Made by a program: the position numbers and the translations under genes. A stretch of DNA of 52,197 bases, from positions 1 to 52,197 of the forward strand of contig NZ_MLAM01000012.1 in NCBI RefSeq assembly GCF_002272825.1, written 5' to 3'. This DNA comes from Helicobacter sp. 11S02596-1. GTDB taxonomy: Bacteria; Campylobacterota; Campylobacteria; Campylobacterales; Helicobacteraceae. Positions 36,513 through 49,267 of this stretch are shown here, piece after piece (within the stretch, counting starts at the first letter, position 1; each line of letters opens with the position of its first letter). The notes beneath the pieces were generated by a model that was not told the DNA's origin, made no database searches, and saw nothing but the letters and a program-made list of their open reading frames with translations.

Positions 36513-37573
36513 TGTTCTTCCTCTTCTTCCATATCATTAACCTTACTCTTTCGCTGTTCTTCAAGCATTTCAAGAATTTCTTTAACTTTATCTTTTTCTG
36601 TCTTAATAACTTCTTTGACTTTGATGGTTTTGCGATACCGCTGGAGTCCCACGCTCGCTAGATATTTTTCCTTACCATCGACATTCACAACGACCGTGTC
36701 ATCAGCTGCCCGATCCAAACGAATAATATCACCCACCATCAAATCCAGCACTTCTTTGAGCGTCAATCTCACCCCGCCCAAAAACACTGAAACATTCACA
36801 CCAGCCCCACCAACCAAAGCTTGAAGCTCTTTATTACGACTTTTTTTCGAACTCGTTTCAGAAAGCATCAAATCCCTACCGCCCAGCCGAGAAAGTATCG
36901 TCTCAAGCGAAATCACAGGATAGCATAGATTCATCATACCGCTACTATGCCCGATGATAATCTCCATCACCACCATAATAACAATCTCATTTTGCGCAAC
37001 GATCTGGACAACATTCGCACTCGATTCTTTAGCATCGACGGTCGGGAAAATTTCTGTGATGGGCGACCACGCGTCTTTGAGCGTCTGCATAATCTGGCGA
37101 AGTATCGTATCTAAAAGATTGAGTTCAATATCGCTAAATTCTCTGGAGCTATCATATGGATCGCCCTTCCCGCCCAAAAGCCTATCAATCATCGGGAAAG
37201 CGATACTGGGATTGATCTCTAAAACCCCCGTCCCATCCATCGGTTTCATCGAAAATACGTTAAAACTTGTCGGGCTTGGCAAACTCATCAAAAATTCCCC
37301 ATAAGTCATTTGATCAACGCTGTGGAGCTGGATTTCAACGATACTTCTCATAATAGCAGAAATCTGGCTAGAAAGGCTTCGAGCCATCTTGTCGTGGATA
37401 CTCCGAAAAGCACGGAGCTGTTCTTTGCTGACACGATTGGGGCGCTTGAAGTCATAGAGGGTAACTTGCTTTTGATGGATAATATCACGCTTTTGCAAAA
37501 CCTCCGCATCATCGCCTTCATCGACAACCTCAAGGAGCGCATCAATTTCTTCTTGACTTAATATATCAGCCAT
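36509..37573 (-). CDS. fliM: Flagellar motor switch protein FliM
   Basis: A 354-residue C-ring protein that receives CheY-P and switches rotation. The N-terminal CheY-binding peptide reads ADILSQEEIDALLEVV. The middle CheC-like domain (about 50-240) includes MKPMDGTGVLEINPS and GGKGDP. A C-terminal SpoA domain (about 260-340) follows. The last residues are very acidic. It overlaps fliA and fliY, which suggests translational coupling. Confidence 0.96.
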   Translation of the reverse strand: MADILSQEEIDALLEVVDEGDDAEVLQKRDIIHQKQVTLYDFKRPNRVSKEQLRAFRSIHDKMARSLSSQISAIMRSIVEIQLHSVDQMTYGEFLMSLPSPTSFNVFSMKPMDGTGVLEINPSIAFPMIDRLLGGKGDPYDSSREFSDIELNLLDTILRQIMQTLKDAWSPITEIFPTVDAKESSANVVQIVAQNEIVIMVVMEIIIGHSSGMMNLCYPVISLETILSRLGGRDLMLSETSSKKSRNKELQALVGGAGVNVSVFLGGVRLTLKEVLDLMVGDIIRLDRAADDTVVVNVDGKEKYLASVGLQRYRKTIKVKEVIKTEKDKVKEILEMLEEQRKSKVNDMEEEEEQ

Positions 37574-38270
37574 TTTTTTCTCCTAAAGATTTTCTTATTT
37601 TTTTAATCACTTCTTTGATAATCTGAGAGATTCTTGATTCAGTAATATTCAAAATTTCTTTGATTTCACTCAAATTCAGCTCATCAAAAAAATACAGCTG
37701 GATAATCAATTGTTCCCGATCTGGAAGCATTTTTAAAATTTCTTGAATGGTGTCGATAAGCTCTTCACGCTCAATTTTTTCTAAGATATTTTCTTCCTCA
37801 ATGATATTGCACTGCTCATCAATAGGCACTAAGGCATAAATATCTGAGGCGATCTTTGCTTCTTTGATCTTTTCGACATCTTCGCCCAAAATTTTTGCGA
37901 GATATTCATTGCTGGGTTCTTCTTGATGTTCATTGAAATACTTTGAGATTTCATAATCAATCGCTTTTATGAGCTTTCTGGATGCCCGAGATACAATATC
38001 AAGCGAACGCAAATAATCGAGCATTGCCCCGTTCGCACGGGTTTTGGCATACCCCCAAAACGAATCATTGAGGGTATTATCATATCTCCTAGCAAGCTTG
38101 ATAAGCTCTTCTGTGCCGATGGAGACCAAATCATTCAAATCCACCGAGCTTGGCACGCGTTCTTTGATACGATATGCCATCGAACGCACGGCAGGGAGGT
38201 ATTGCATAGCAAGCTCATCTTGAGAATATTTGATGGTTTGATTGTAGCCATACAGATTTTTTTTGTTCAT
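37566..38270 (-). CDS. fliA: RNA polymerase sigma factor FliA (sigma-28)
   Basis: This 234-residue sigma-70-family factor drives class 3 flagellar genes such as flagellin. Region 2 is AMQYLPAVRSMAYRIKERVP through RANGAMLDYLRSLD. Region 3 is in the middle, and region 4 ends in ILNITESRISQIIKEVIKKI, the helix-turn-helix. It overlaps fliM by 8 bp. In H. pylori its activity is held by FlgM, which is not encoded here. Confidence 0.95.
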   Translation of the reverse strand: MNKKNLYGYNQTIKYSQDELAMQYLPAVRSMAYRIKERVPSSVDLNDLVSIGTEELIKLARRYDNTLNDSFWGYAKTRANGAMLDYLRSLDIVSRASRKLIKAIDYEISKYFNEHQEEPSNEYLAKILGEDVEKIKEAKIASDIYALVPIDEQCNIIEEENILEKIEREELIDTIQEILKMLPDREQLIIQLYFFDELNLSEIKEILNITESRISQIIKEVIKKIRKSLGEKNG

Positions 38271-38608
38271 TTTGATTTCGCTTCAGCAGTTACGGGCTTG
38301 TCTTCTGCAAAATCAGAATTTCTAATATAACGACGGATATTTGCCGCTTCCCTTTCCCTAATATCAAATTCACGATCAAAAAGTTCTAATTTTTTCTCAA
38401 GATTGGATTTATTAAACATTGTTTTATCAAATTCGATAAACCAAATATAAGCCGAAGCAAAAAAAAGTGTTATCAAATAAAAGCCTATCGTTGCAATCAC
38501 CGTCCAAAACAAAATAACTTCCGGCTCATCAAATTTAGCAATACCAAAAGCAAGCCCTAGAAAAAATCCAAAAACAACAGAAAAATTAATGAAGTTATTT
38601 GGTTTCAT
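38267..38608 (-). CDS. Small membrane protein of the flagellar operon (HP1033-like)
   Basis: A 113-residue protein with two transmembrane segments (about 8-24 and 31-52) followed by a charged helical tail. No motif is recognised. It keeps the position of HP1033 between flhG and fliA and overlaps fliA by 4 bp. A flagellar role is plausible by position only. Confidence 0.75.
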   Translation of the reverse strand: MKPNNFINFSVVFGFFLGLAFGIAKFDEPEVILFWTVIATIGFYLITLFFASAYIWFIEFDKTMFNKSNLEKKLELFDREFDIREREAANIRRYIRNSDFAEDKPVTAEAKSK

Positions 38609-38617
38609 CCGTGCTCC

Positions 38618-39478
38618 TTATAGGTATCCTAATATCCTTTTGAAAAACCCTGAAAAGTTTTCTTTGGGAGTTTCAAGCATATTTTGTTCCACTTTTGAAA
38701 CGATCATCTTAGCAATCTGCTTGATAGAAAATGAAAAATTACTCAAAGGCTCAACCCTGCAGAGAAGCTCACGATATTTTGTGGATTTTTTGACCGCATC
38801 GCTTGAAATGAGCGTGCCTAAAAGGTTCAGCTCCAAACCAGACAGATTTTTCTTCGCAACATTTTGTATCTTGGTAAAAACCCCCATCCCCTCTTTTTGC
38901 GATGTTGCCATATTCACGATGACAAAAAGCTCGGTTTTGGTTTTGGAGTTGATTTTGATAGTCGCATAAGCATCCGTGATCGCAGCAGGATCAGGCACGG
39001 TTACCACCACGACATAATCACTCGCATTCAAAAACGCTCGGGTTACCTCCCCAATCCCAGCACCCGTGTCAATAATCATAAAATCAAGACTATCTAAAAG
39101 CCTGCTCCCATCGATAAACTCATCCAAAATATCCTGATTAGCGTATTTCAAAATCTCATCACCGCTATCACCGGGAATCAGATACAAACCATCTTCAATC
39201 GGATAAATCACTTCATCAAATTTCGCCTCACCTTTGAGGGCGTGCAAGATATTTTTATTTGTCTTGACACCAAAAATCAAATCCAGATTTGCCAAGCCAA
39301 TATCGGCATCAAACACACCGACTTTGTAACCCATCTTACAAAGCGTATAGGAGAGATTCGCACTGATGGTAGATTTTCCCACCCCGCCCTTGCCACTCGT
39401 GATGGCGATAAATTTTGTTTTGCCTTTTTGTGTGGCAGGGGCTTTCATCAAGTTTTCTAAGTTGCTGGCTTGATTCAT
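38618..39478 (-). CDS. flhG: Flagellar number regulator FlhG (MinD-like ATPase)
   Basis: A 286-residue P-loop ATPase of the MinD/ParA family. The deviant Walker A is SGKGGVGKSTISANL (about 28-42), followed by DADIGLANLDLIFG and IIDTGAGIGEV. With FlhF it sets flagellar number and pole placement in polar flagellates. It overlaps flhF by 4 bp, the conserved flhF-flhG order. Confidence 0.95.
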   Translation of the reverse strand: MNQASNLENLMKAPATQKGKTKFIAITSGKGGVGKSTISANLSYTLCKMGYKVGVFDADIGLANLDLIFGVKTNKNILHALKGEAKFDEVIYPIEDGLYLIPGDSGDEILKYANQDILDEFIDGSRLLDSLDFMIIDTGAGIGEVTRAFLNASDYVVVVTVPDPAAITDAYATIKINSKTKTELFVIVNMATSQKEGMGVFTKIQNVAKKNLSGLELNLLGTLISSDAVKKSTKYRELLCRVEPLSNFSFSIKQIAKMIVSKVEQNMLETPKENFSGFFKRILGYL

Positions 39479-40881
39479 TGGATTACTCGATTAGGGTTTG
39501 AAAAACCATCTAACATACAATCGACCAAATAATCATTGGTCGCCACCATCAAATCCATCGGCACTTCTTGCCCCACAGAAACGTAGCTCACGGGCTTTTT
39601 GGTCTCATAGACTAAAGAAAACAAATTCCCCAAGCCCCTGCTTTCATCAAGCTTGCTAAAAATCAATGTATCAATATCAAGCTCGCCAAAAGAATGGTAA
39701 ATATCCCGCAAGTCCTCGTATTTGGTAGTTGCCGACAGCACGAGCGTTACATCGATTTTGTAATCATTATTGATAAATTTTTTTAACATATTGATTTTTT
39801 GCTTGTCGTGTTGGGAATGCCCTGCGGTATCGACCAAAATATAATCACAATACCGCAATGTATCGACTTCTTTGAGAAAATCCTCTGGCTCAATCACGGT
39901 TTCTATGCTGATTTTCATTTTTCTAGCATACCAGGTGAGTTGCTCAAGCGCGCCGATCCGATAGGTATCGAGCGTGATAATACCGACTTTGTATTTTTTA
40001 TCCAACATCTTTGAATAGCGAGCGGCTAGCTTAGCAAGCGTGGTGGTTTTGCCCACACCTGTTGGACCGACAAGCATAATGATTTTTTTTGTCCCCATAT
40101 CCAAATGCTCGCTACGGCAATAAATCATCTTGCGGAGCACCTCGCGAAAATACCGCTTGATAGTCAAAGAATTTTCACGCATTTTTAATGGCATTAATTC
40201 CAAGCTGAGCTTCATAATCTCATCAAGATGGATTTTATTCATCCCGCTATTTCTGGCTAGTCGGTAGATTTCAGCAAACTCCTGGGGGACTTTGGGGGGT
40301 TCATCTCTGGGGGCTTTTTCATCCCAAAACATATTTTGTATCAGCTTGATTTTGTCATTTATCTTATCAAGCTCGACTTTGATATGCTTGAGTTCTTTGG
40401 TGTCATTTTGCTGGCTAATCACCCGTTCTTCTTGCTTGCGAATCAGCTTATTTTCTAGTCTCAAATCAAGATTTTTGGAGACATCTGGGACGATAACAGA
40501 CTCTTTTTTGGCTTGCGGTTTTTTCGATTCAATACCTGCTATTTTGCTAATCTCCCTCACAGCGTCTGAAAGCTGGATGGTTACATCATCATAGGGATTT
40601 CTCTGCGCACTTTTCTTCTTTTCTCTATCTTTTTCCAAAATCGCATCCAAGCGCTTTTGAATGCTATTTTTGGGTTTGGATTCTTGTGTATCTGGCTCAA
40701 GAGGCTCTTCATTGCCATCATCGCCCTCAACTGCCACAACGATTTCATAAAGACCCGGCTGGGTCATCGTCTTTTTTCTGATCTCTTTTGTTTTGACCAC
40801 CAAAGCGTCCTCGCCGTGCTTGCTTTGGGCGATTTTCAAGGCTTCTGCGGCTGTCTCTCCGCCATATGTATAAAGTTTCAT
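39475..40881 (-). CDS. flhF: Flagellar biosynthesis GTPase FlhF (SRP-like)
   Basis: A 468-residue SRP-type GTPase. The N-terminal about 200 residues are a charged basic B domain, followed by an N domain and the G domain. Motifs are G1 GPTGVGKTTTLAKLAARY, G2/G3 LDTYRIGALEQL and DTAGHSQHD, and the SKLDE G4 motif. It marks the cell pole for flagellar assembly and in Helicobacter also affects RpoN-dependent gene expression. The gene is in the middle of the folK-flhF-flhG-fliA-fliM-fliY unit. Confidence 0.95.
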   Translation of the reverse strand: MKLYTYGGETAAEALKIAQSKHGEDALVVKTKEIRKKTMTQPGLYEIVVAVEGDDGNEEPLEPDTQESKPKNSIQKRLDAILEKDREKKKSAQRNPYDDVTIQLSDAVREISKIAGIESKKPQAKKESVIVPDVSKNLDLRLENKLIRKQEERVISQQNDTKELKHIKVELDKINDKIKLIQNMFWDEKAPRDEPPKVPQEFAEIYRLARNSGMNKIHLDEIMKLSLELMPLKMRENSLTIKRYFREVLRKMIYCRSEHLDMGTKKIIMLVGPTGVGKTTTLAKLAARYSKMLDKKYKVGIITLDTYRIGALEQLTWYARKMKISIETVIEPEDFLKEVDTLRYCDYILVDTAGHSQHDKQKINMLKKFINNDYKIDVTLVLSATTKYEDLRDIYHSFGELDIDTLIFSKLDESRGLGNLFSLVYETKKPVSYVSVGQEVPMDLMVATNDYLVDCMLDGFSNPNRVIQ

Positions 40882-41399
40882 TACTGCCCTTTCTGGGTGA
40901 GATATGTCAAAAATAAAGGAATCAAGACCGATTCACGTTGGGACCAATTGGGATGGGGTATTTTAAGATAAGGACGCTTTAAAATCAAATCATTAAAAAA
41001 AATAATATCTATATCTAAAGTTCTCGGAGAATTTTTAAATTCTCTTTTCTTGGGTCTGCCAAATCTGCGTTCCAAGTAAAAAATAAGCCCAAAAAGTTGA
41101 ACAATAGAAAACCTTGTCGCCAGCGTGATGGTCGCATTATAAAAATCATCTTGATGGGTATAGCCAAAGGCGGGATTGCGATAAATCGGCGAAGAACGCA
41201 GGGAAGAAATATTTTTATTACTTTGAAGCCAACGCCAAAGATGTTCAAAACGTTTTTTACAATCCCCAATATTCCCGCCAATCCCAAGAGTAAGCGTGTT
41301 GGCAAAACCTGCAGGGGCGAGACTGGGAGCAAGCCTATCATCAAGACGCCTATCAAAACTCCTGCAAGGAAAAAATCGAGAAAAAATTAATGCCCGCAT
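40881..41399 (-). CDS. folK: 6-hydroxymethyl-7,8-dihydropterin pyrophosphokinase
   Basis: This 172-residue folate enzyme transfers pyrophosphate from ATP to the pterin alcohol. The family signature is GIGGNIGDCKKRFEHLWRWL near residues 40-60, with SSPIYRNPAFG and RTLDIDIIFF carrying the metal ligands, and IPHPNWSQRESVL. It has an N-terminal extension of about 35 residues relative to E. coli. It overlaps flhF by 1 bp, the same unusual folate-flagella linkage as HP1036-HP1035. Confidence 0.93.
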   Translation of the reverse strand: MRALIFSRFFPCRSFDRRLDDRLAPSLAPAGFANTLTLGIGGNIGDCKKRFEHLWRWLQSNKNISSLRSSPIYRNPAFGYTHQDDFYNATITLATRFSIVQLFGLIFYLERRFGRPKKREFKNSPRTLDIDIIFFNDLILKRPYLKIPHPNWSQRESVLIPLFLTYLTQKGQ

Positions 41400-41413
41400 T
41401 TTACTCCAATCAT

Positions 41414-42475
41414 TTATAAAATCTCTGCTCTGCCATTTCTCACGACCACCAAATCTTCGATACGCACACCATAATAATCGGGGATATAAATCCCGGGCTC
41501 AATCGAAAACACCATCCCATCTTCAATGATGGTTTCACTCCTTGTAGAAATAAATGGCAACTCGTGGATATCTAGCCCAATGCCGTGTCCGGTGCTATGG
41601 ACAAAATATTTCCCATAGCCTGCTTTTTCAATGGCATTTCTAGCAATGGCATCGATTTGCTTACCAGACATCCCGCCCCTAAGAAGCGCGATGGTTTTTT
41701 CTTGTGCTTTCAAAACCGCCTCATAGATGGTTTGGAGCTTTTTATCTTTGAAATGCTGGGATTTTCTAAAAACAATGCCATCTTTGCCAAAAAACGCTGT
41801 CCTTGTGCGATCAGAACAATAGCGTCGGTATTTGACCCCCGCATCAAATAACAAAAGATCACCCCGCTTGATTTTGTCTTTTTGGCTAGGGGTGGCGTGG
41901 GGTTTGGCAGCATTCGCATTGATCCCTACGATGGGGCTAAAGCTAAGAGGATATTTACCTTGATGGCTCAAAAACCCACAAGCGTGATAATACAAATCCT
42001 GTTCGCTCAAAGTTTTGCCACCACCAATACGCTGGTTGATAAATCTGGCAAAACGTTTGTAAGCCTCTTTGTTGAGTTTTTGAGACTTTTTGATATGTGT
42101 GATTTCTTCATCGGTTTTGATGATACGTTTTTGTTGGTGAAAATTTGGAATACCTTTGAGTTCTTTTTTGGAATCCAAAGAAGATTTTAGCTTTTCAAAT
42201 GCACTCAAAGTCATCTGGCTTGGGTCATAAACAATGCTTGAAACACGGCTTTTGTTGATGAGAGCAGTAGCACTGCTATACAAATCATTTGATGTGATGA
42301 CCTTAGTCTGGCAAGCTTGCTGCTGTGCTTCTAGGGTATATCTCGAATCGGTGATAAAAAACTTATCGCCCCCGAGCTTTAGGAATAAAGCGTGATCGCA
42401 ACTATAGCCACACTCAAAATATTGGGCATTTTCATCGGCAGTAAGGTAGGATGCCTCATTGATTTTTTTTGTCAT
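41414..42475 (-). CDS. Xaa-Pro peptidase family protein (M24 metallopeptidase)
   Basis: A creatinase/prolidase-fold protein of about 353 residues. Metal ligands are in LLFDAGVKYRRYCSDRTRT, HSTGHGIGLDIHE, and SIEPGIYIPDYYGVRIED. It should remove an N-terminal residue next to proline. I chose the ATG at 42475 because the longer frame starts with a TTG at 42499 and overlaps aroQ more. It is the counterpart of HP1037 between folK and aroQ. Confidence 0.9.
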   Translation of the reverse strand: MTKKINEASYLTADENAQYFECGYSCDHALFLKLGGDKFFITDSRYTLEAQQQACQTKVITSNDLYSSATALINKSRVSSIVYDPSQMTLSAFEKLKSSLDSKKELKGIPNFHQQKRIIKTDEEITHIKKSQKLNKEAYKRFARFINQRIGGGKTLSEQDLYYHACGFLSHQGKYPLSFSPIVGINANAAKPHATPSQKDKIKRGDLLLFDAGVKYRRYCSDRTRTAFFGKDGIVFRKSQHFKDKKLQTIYEAVLKAQEKTIALLRGGMSGKQIDAIARNAIEKAGYGKYFVHSTGHGIGLDIHELPFISTRSETIIEDGMVFSIEPGIYIPDYYGVRIEDLVVVRNGRAEIL

Positions 42476-42986
42476 TCTTGATTTCAGTTTTTGCTTCAAT
42501 TTTTGTATCAGCCGAAGTGCCTTTGGCTTGGGATTCTTTGATGGCTTTTATCTCGGATAAAATCTGCATCATCGCAATGATTGCCATATGGTATCCAAAC
42601 GCACCAAATCCCGCTATCACGCCTGCACTCACCGCTCCGGTATAAGAATGCCTTCGAAACTCCTCGCGCGCGTGGATATTACTCAAATGCACTTCCACGA
42701 CAGGCACACCTGCTGCCATAATCGCATCAGCAATCGCAATGGAAGTATGGGAATATGCCCCCGGATTCATAATAATCCCAGCATAATCACTGCCAACACA
42801 TTCTTGGATTTTATCAATCATCTCACCTTCAAAATTGCTCTGAAAAAAATCGATTTCAAGATGATTTTGTTTGGCAAAAGCCTGCATATTTTCGTGGATT
42901 TGCTCTAAGGTCATCGTGCCATAAATCCTAGGATCTCTGTAGCCAAGCATATTTAGATTGGGACCTTGTATCACCAAAATTCTCAT
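42456..42986 (-). CDS. aroQ: Type II 3-dehydroquinate dehydratase
   Basis: A 176-residue shikimate-pathway enzyme acting as a dodecamer. Catalytic motifs are IQGPNLNMLGYRDPRIYG near the N-terminus (Tyr on the flexible lid), NPGAYSHTSIAI, EVHLSNIHAREEFRRHS, and GFGAFGYHM. I chose the ATG at 42986 because GGAG lies a few bases upstream. The C-terminus carries a lysine-rich tail that overlaps the peptidase gene. Confidence 0.95.
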   Translation of the reverse strand: MRILVIQGPNLNMLGYRDPRIYGTMTLEQIHENMQAFAKQNHLEIDFFQSNFEGEMIDKIQECVGSDYAGIIMNPGAYSHTSIAIADAIMAAGVPVVEVHLSNIHAREEFRRHSYTGAVSAGVIAGFGAFGYHMAIIAMMQILSEIKAIKESQAKGTSADTKIEAKTEIKNDKKNQ

Positions 42987-43056
42987 TGTTTCTCCTAAGT
43001 GCAAATTATATTTTTCCAAATCTTAACACAAATCTTGTTAAATTACAATCTAAAAA

Positions 43057-43790
43057 TTATACAGAGGAATCCTCGCCATCACCGCTGTGTTCTGGCGATG
43101 GTGATTGATCTTGGTTTTTCTGAACCTCTGGCTGTGGTTTTTGAGGTAAAGATTTTTTTTCTTCCTGAAATGGCGGGCCTTTTTTGAGGATTTCCGTAAG
43201 TTCGGCGGCATTTTTGGGATTCATCTTGGCTAATATCTTCCCCATATCTTGAGCGCTCAAAGAAAACAAAATCGCTGCAGCTTCCATACGGGGGAGATTT
43301 TCGATAATAGGTGCGGCTTTGGAATCTTTCATTTTGGCATACGTTTGGGCGAGTTTATTGTCTTTTGCCTGATCGATTTCTTTGAGAAGCTTTTCATTTT
43401 GCTTGATGAGATTTTTTATTTTTGCCTCCTCCTCATCATTCATCGCTTTTATGTTGGCTTCTTTGTCTTCGATTTCTTTGAGCTTGGCACTCAAGGCACT
43501 TTCTCGTTCTTTTAGCTTGGCTTGGCGCTGGTTGAAAATATTTTGCGTCGCATTTTTGAGGGCTTCTATCGCTTGATATTTTTCATCGAGCTTTCTGAGT
43601 TGTTCTTGGATTTCATCTTTTCTGGATTCAAAAACAGCATTGCATTCCAAAAGCTGTGTTGGCGATTGGCTCAATGATTGCGCTTGAGCAGATGGCTGGG
43701 CTTGGCTCGATGATTGCGACGAGCCAACTTGTGCCATCAGAGGGACTTGAATAACTATTGCCAATAAAACAAATCTTAAAATATTCTTTA

Positions 43791-43794
<4 letters not shown>
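43057..43794 (-). CDS. Secreted coiled-coil protein with MgtE-N/MotE-like domain (HP0257-like)
   Basis: A 245-residue protein with an N-terminal signal peptide or anchor (about 5-21). A Ser/Gln/Ala-rich linker and a long coiled coil (about 65-155) follow. An ILAKMNPKNAAELTEIL segment near residue 195 resembles the MgtE N-terminal and FliG-like helical repeat seen in MotE proteins. The tail is proline-, glutamate- and serine-rich. It overlaps the FliJ-like gene by 4 bp, which suggests a flagellar motor or export role. That assignment is inference. Confidence 0.7.
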
Positions 43795-46328
<2,534 letters not shown>

Positions 46329-46329
46329 C

Positions 46330-47259
46330 CTATATAAAAAGAGAATTTACACTTTCATTATGATAAATTCTTCTAATAACTTCAGCAAACAACGGGGCGA
46401 CACTCAAAACCGTTATCTTCGAGCATTGTTGGCGCAGTGGGATCGAATTGCTCACGACCACTTCATCTAACGCACTTTTTTCGATCCGCTCAATCGCTGG
46501 ACCGCTAAGGACGGGGTGCGTTCCCAAAGCCATCACCGAATGCGCCCCTTTGGCTTTCAAAACATCTGCTGCCTTACACATCGTCCCAGCCGTATCGATC
46601 ATATCATCAACCAAGATAATATCCTTGCCATCGACATCCCCGATGATATTCATTACCTCGCTGACATTTGCCTTTTCACGCTTTTTATCCACGATAACTA
46701 AATCAAGCCCTAGCTGATTGGCAAAATACCTCGCCCGTGAAACCCCGCCAATATCAGGGCTAGCAATGATGGGATTTTTTAGCTTTTTGGAACGCACATA
46801 ATCCCTAAAAACAATCGAACCATAAAGATTATCCACCGGCACATCAAAAAACCCTTGAATCTGACCAGCGTGCAAATCCATCGTGATGACCCGATCCACC
46901 CCCGCACTTTGTATGAGATTTGCCACAAGCTTCGCCGTGATAGGCACGCGAGGGGCTGCCTTTCTGTCTTGTCTGGCATAGCCAAAATACGGGATAACCG
47001 CATTGATAGAGTTGGCTGAACTCCGCCTAAACGCATCCGTCATTATCAAAAGCTCCATCAAACTATCATTCACAGGGGCGCACGTTGGCTGGATGATAAA
47101 CACATCTTTGCCCCGCACCGATTCGCTGATTTGGGCATTGATCTCCCCATCGCTGAAGCGATTGAGTGTTGCTTTTGAAACCACCGCATCAAGATGTTTT
47201 GCCAACTCTTTGCTAAACTCTGGATGCGCACTCCCGGTAAAAATCTTGAATCCTCGCAT
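46330..47259 (-). CDS. prs: Ribose-phosphate pyrophosphokinase
   Basis: A 309-residue enzyme making PRPP from ribose-5-phosphate and ATP for purine, pyrimidine, histidine and NAD routes. Motifs include [28 protein letters not shown], and the PRPP loop [15 protein letters not shown]. The product feeds purA's pathway and apt. A promoter lies just upstream, divergent from katA. Confidence 0.97.
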   Translation of the reverse strand: MRGFKIFTGSAHPEFSKELAKHLDAVVSKATLNRFSDGEINAQISESVRGKDVFIIQPTCAPVNDSLMELLIMTDAFRRSSANSINAVIPYFGYARQDRKAAPRVPITAKLVANLIQSAGVDRVITMDLHAGQIQGFFDVPVDNLYGSIVFRDYVRSKKLKNPIIASPDIGGVSRARYFANQLGLDLVIVDKKREKANVSEVMNIIGDVDGKDIILVDDMIDTAGTMCKAADVLKAKGAHSVMALGTHPVLSGPAIERIEKSALDEVVVSNSIPLRQQCSKITVLSVAPLFAEVIRRIYHNESVNSLFI

Positions 47260-47299
47260 TTTGTTCCATCCCTAAAAAGTATAAGTTTGTATTGACAGG

Positions 47300-47305
47300 A
47301 TTATA
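47300..47305 (-). promoter_or_regulatory. prs promoter (-10 element)
   Basis: TATAAT lies on the minus strand 41 bp upstream of the prs start codon, in an AT-rich divergent intergenic region. Confidence 0.55.
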
Positions 47306-47369
47306 AAGCATATCACTTAAAGTTTGACTTAGAAAACGAAAATAATTTAATTGATATTTTTTATCCATT

Positions 47370-47375
47370 TATAAT
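47370..47375 (+). promoter_or_regulatory. katA promoter (-10 element)
   Basis: TATAAT lies 47 bp upstream of the katA ATG, which is preceded by AAAGGA at 47410-47415. No clear Fur or PerR box can be named by eye. Confidence 0.55.
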
Positions 47376-47421
47376 TTTTATCTAAAATGAATCTGTATCA
47401 AAAATCAAAAAAGGACATACG

Positions 47422-48867
47422 ATGAAAAATGTTACATTGACAAACGCAACCGGAACACCCATTGGCAACAACCAAGACTCACTTAGCGTAGGACCAAGAG
47501 GACCTTTACTTTTGCAAAATACGTGGTTTTTGGAAAAATTAGCCCATTTTGATAGAGAACGTATCCCAGAAAGGGTCGTGCACGCCAAAGGAAGTGGCGC
47601 TTATGGGACATTCACGGTTACAGGAGATATTACCAAATACACCAAAGCAAAGATTTTTAGTAAAATCGGCAAGAAAACCCCGTGTTTTTTTAGGTTTTCC
47701 ACCGTTGCAGGCGAACGTGGCGCTGCCGATGCCGAAAGAGACCCTAGAGGTTTTGCGATGAAATACTACACAGAAGAAGGGAATTGGGATCTTGTCGGCA
47801 ACAACACCCCTGTATTTTTTGTGCGTGATCCCCTCAAATTCCCAGATTTTATCCACACCCAAAAGCGCGACCCAAAAACAAATCTCCGCAGTGCGCAAAA
47901 TGCGTGGGATTTTTGGAGCTTGCACCCCGAATCTCTCCATCAAGTTACCATCACGATGAGCGATCGGGGCATTCCCAAAAGCTTCCGCCATATGCACGGA
48001 TTTGGTAGCCATACATTTAGCTTCATCAATGCCAAAAACGAGCGATTTTGGGTCAAATTCCATCTAAAAACAATGCAAGGCATACAAAATCTCACCAACG
48101 AAGAAGCAGCTGCAGTGATCGCTAAAGATCGGGAATCCAACCAAAGGGATTTGTTTGAAAATATACAAAATGGCAATTTCCCAAGATGGCGAATGTGCGT
48201 GCAGATAATGCCTGAAGCGGAAGCAAAAACCTATCGTTTTCATCCATTTGATTTGACAAAAACCTGGAGTCAAAAAGATTATCCCCTCATCGAAGTCGGC
48301 ATTGTCGAGCTTAACAAAAATCCTGAAAATTATTTTGCTGAAGTTGAGCAAGCTGCTTTCAACCCCGCAAACATCGTGCCAGGAATCGGTTATAGCCCCG
48401 ATAGAATGCTTCAAGGCAGGCTATTTTCCTATGGCGATACCCAGCGCTATCGATTAGGGATTAATCACACCCAATTGCCTGTGAATGCGCCTAAATGCCC
48501 ATTCCACACAACTTCACGGGATGGGTATATGCAAAATGGTAGCTATGGTGCGATGATAAACTACAATCCAAGCTCGCTCCCAGGCTACCAAGAAGATCCC
48601 AATGCCCGAGAGCCTAAACTCGATCTTAGCAAGCTGGAAAAAGAAACAGAAATCTATGACTACAACTACCGAGAAATAGATAACGACTATTACACACAGC
48701 CTGGCGATCTCTATCGTTTGATGAATGCGGAGGAAAAAGAAAGGCTTTGCCAAAATATCAAAGCAGCGATGGATGGCGTGAGTGTTGATGTCAAAAAACG
48801 CCAGATCGAGCATTTTACAAAAGCCGATCCTGCTTATGGCAAGCGAGTAGCTGAACTGGTGCTTTGA
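47422..48867 (+). CDS. katA: Catalase (small-subunit, heme)
   Basis: This 481-residue monofunctional heme catalase breaks down hydrogen peroxide. The active-site region is [18 protein letters not shown] with the distal His, followed by [21 protein letters not shown]. The distal Asn lies in [14 protein letters not shown], and the proximal heme-ligand Tyr in [14 protein letters not shown]. No signal peptide is seen, in line with H. pylori KatA, and no KapA partner gene follows. It works with SodB against oxidative stress. Confidence 0.97.
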   Translation: MKNVTLTNATGTPIGNNQDSLSVGPRGPLLLQNTWFLEKLAHFDRERIPERVVHAKGSGAYGTFTVTGDITKYTKAKIFSKIGKKTPCFFRFSTVAGERGAADAERDPRGFAMKYYTEEGNWDLVGNNTPVFFVRDPLKFPDFIHTQKRDPKTNLRSAQNAWDFWSLHPESLHQVTITMSDRGIPKSFRHMHGFGSHTFSFINAKNERFWVKFHLKTMQGIQNLTNEEAAAVIAKDRESNQRDLFENIQNGNFPRWRMCVQIMPEAEAKTYRFHPFDLTKTWSQKDYPLIEVGIVELNKNPENYFAEVEQAAFNPANIVPGIGYSPDRMLQGRLFSYGDTQRYRLGINHTQLPVNAPKCPFHTTSRDGYMQNGSYGAMINYNPSSLPGYQEDPNAREPKLDLSKLEKETEIYDYNYREIDNDYYTQPGDLYRLMNAEEKERLCQNIKAAMDGVSVDVKKRQIEHFTKADPAYGKRVAELVL

Positions 48868-49013
48868 GGGTTATGAAGCACATAATAAGGGGTTTAGAGT
48901 TACAACGTCCGCTCAATGTTTGGGTAAGTCAAAAAAACCACTTAACACCATCAGGTGGCGGTCAAGATGGCAAAGCGTGAGCTGGCTGGGTTTGAAAGTG
49001 ATTTAAAAGCAGA
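48868..49013. other. Intergenic DNA between katA and the repeat array
   Basis: No gene is supported. The part from about 48965 resembles a degenerate repeat tail read on the minus strand. The first bases hold a GTGCTT/AAGCAC hairpin across the katA stop, without a T run. Confidence 0.4.
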
Positions 49014-49137
49014 AACCTTAGAAAACGGGTTGATAACGAAGTGCAACGCACGCCGTTATAACCCTATTCTTTAGGAACGCAGCAAGATTTCACATCTTGC
49101 GAAGTGGTCTTCAGGTTTGTTTGCAAAACAAACCGAG
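49014..49137 (-). repeat. Structured repeat copy 7 (minus strand)
   Basis: P1 is GGTTTGTTT/AAACAAACC (49114-49122 with 49126-49134), with box CTGAAGACC and P2 GCAAGAT/ATCTTGC. P3 carries GTGC/GCAC and is closed by AACCC and GGGTT. It is nearly identical to copy 8 at a period of 127 bp. Confidence 0.85.
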
Positions 49138-49140
49138 TAA

Positions 49141-49264
49141 AACCTATAAAACTGGGTTTATAACGAAGTGCAACGCACGCCGTTATAACCCTATTCTTTA
49201 GGAACGAAGCAAGATTTCACATCTTGCGAAGTGGTCTTCAGGTTTGTTTGCAAAACAAACCGAG
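49141..49264 (-). repeat. Structured repeat copy 8 (minus strand)
   Basis: This is a tandem copy of the preceding unit, offset exactly 127 bp. P1 is at 49241-49249 with 49253-49261. All boxes are intact. Confidence 0.85.
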
Positions 49265-49267
49265 TAA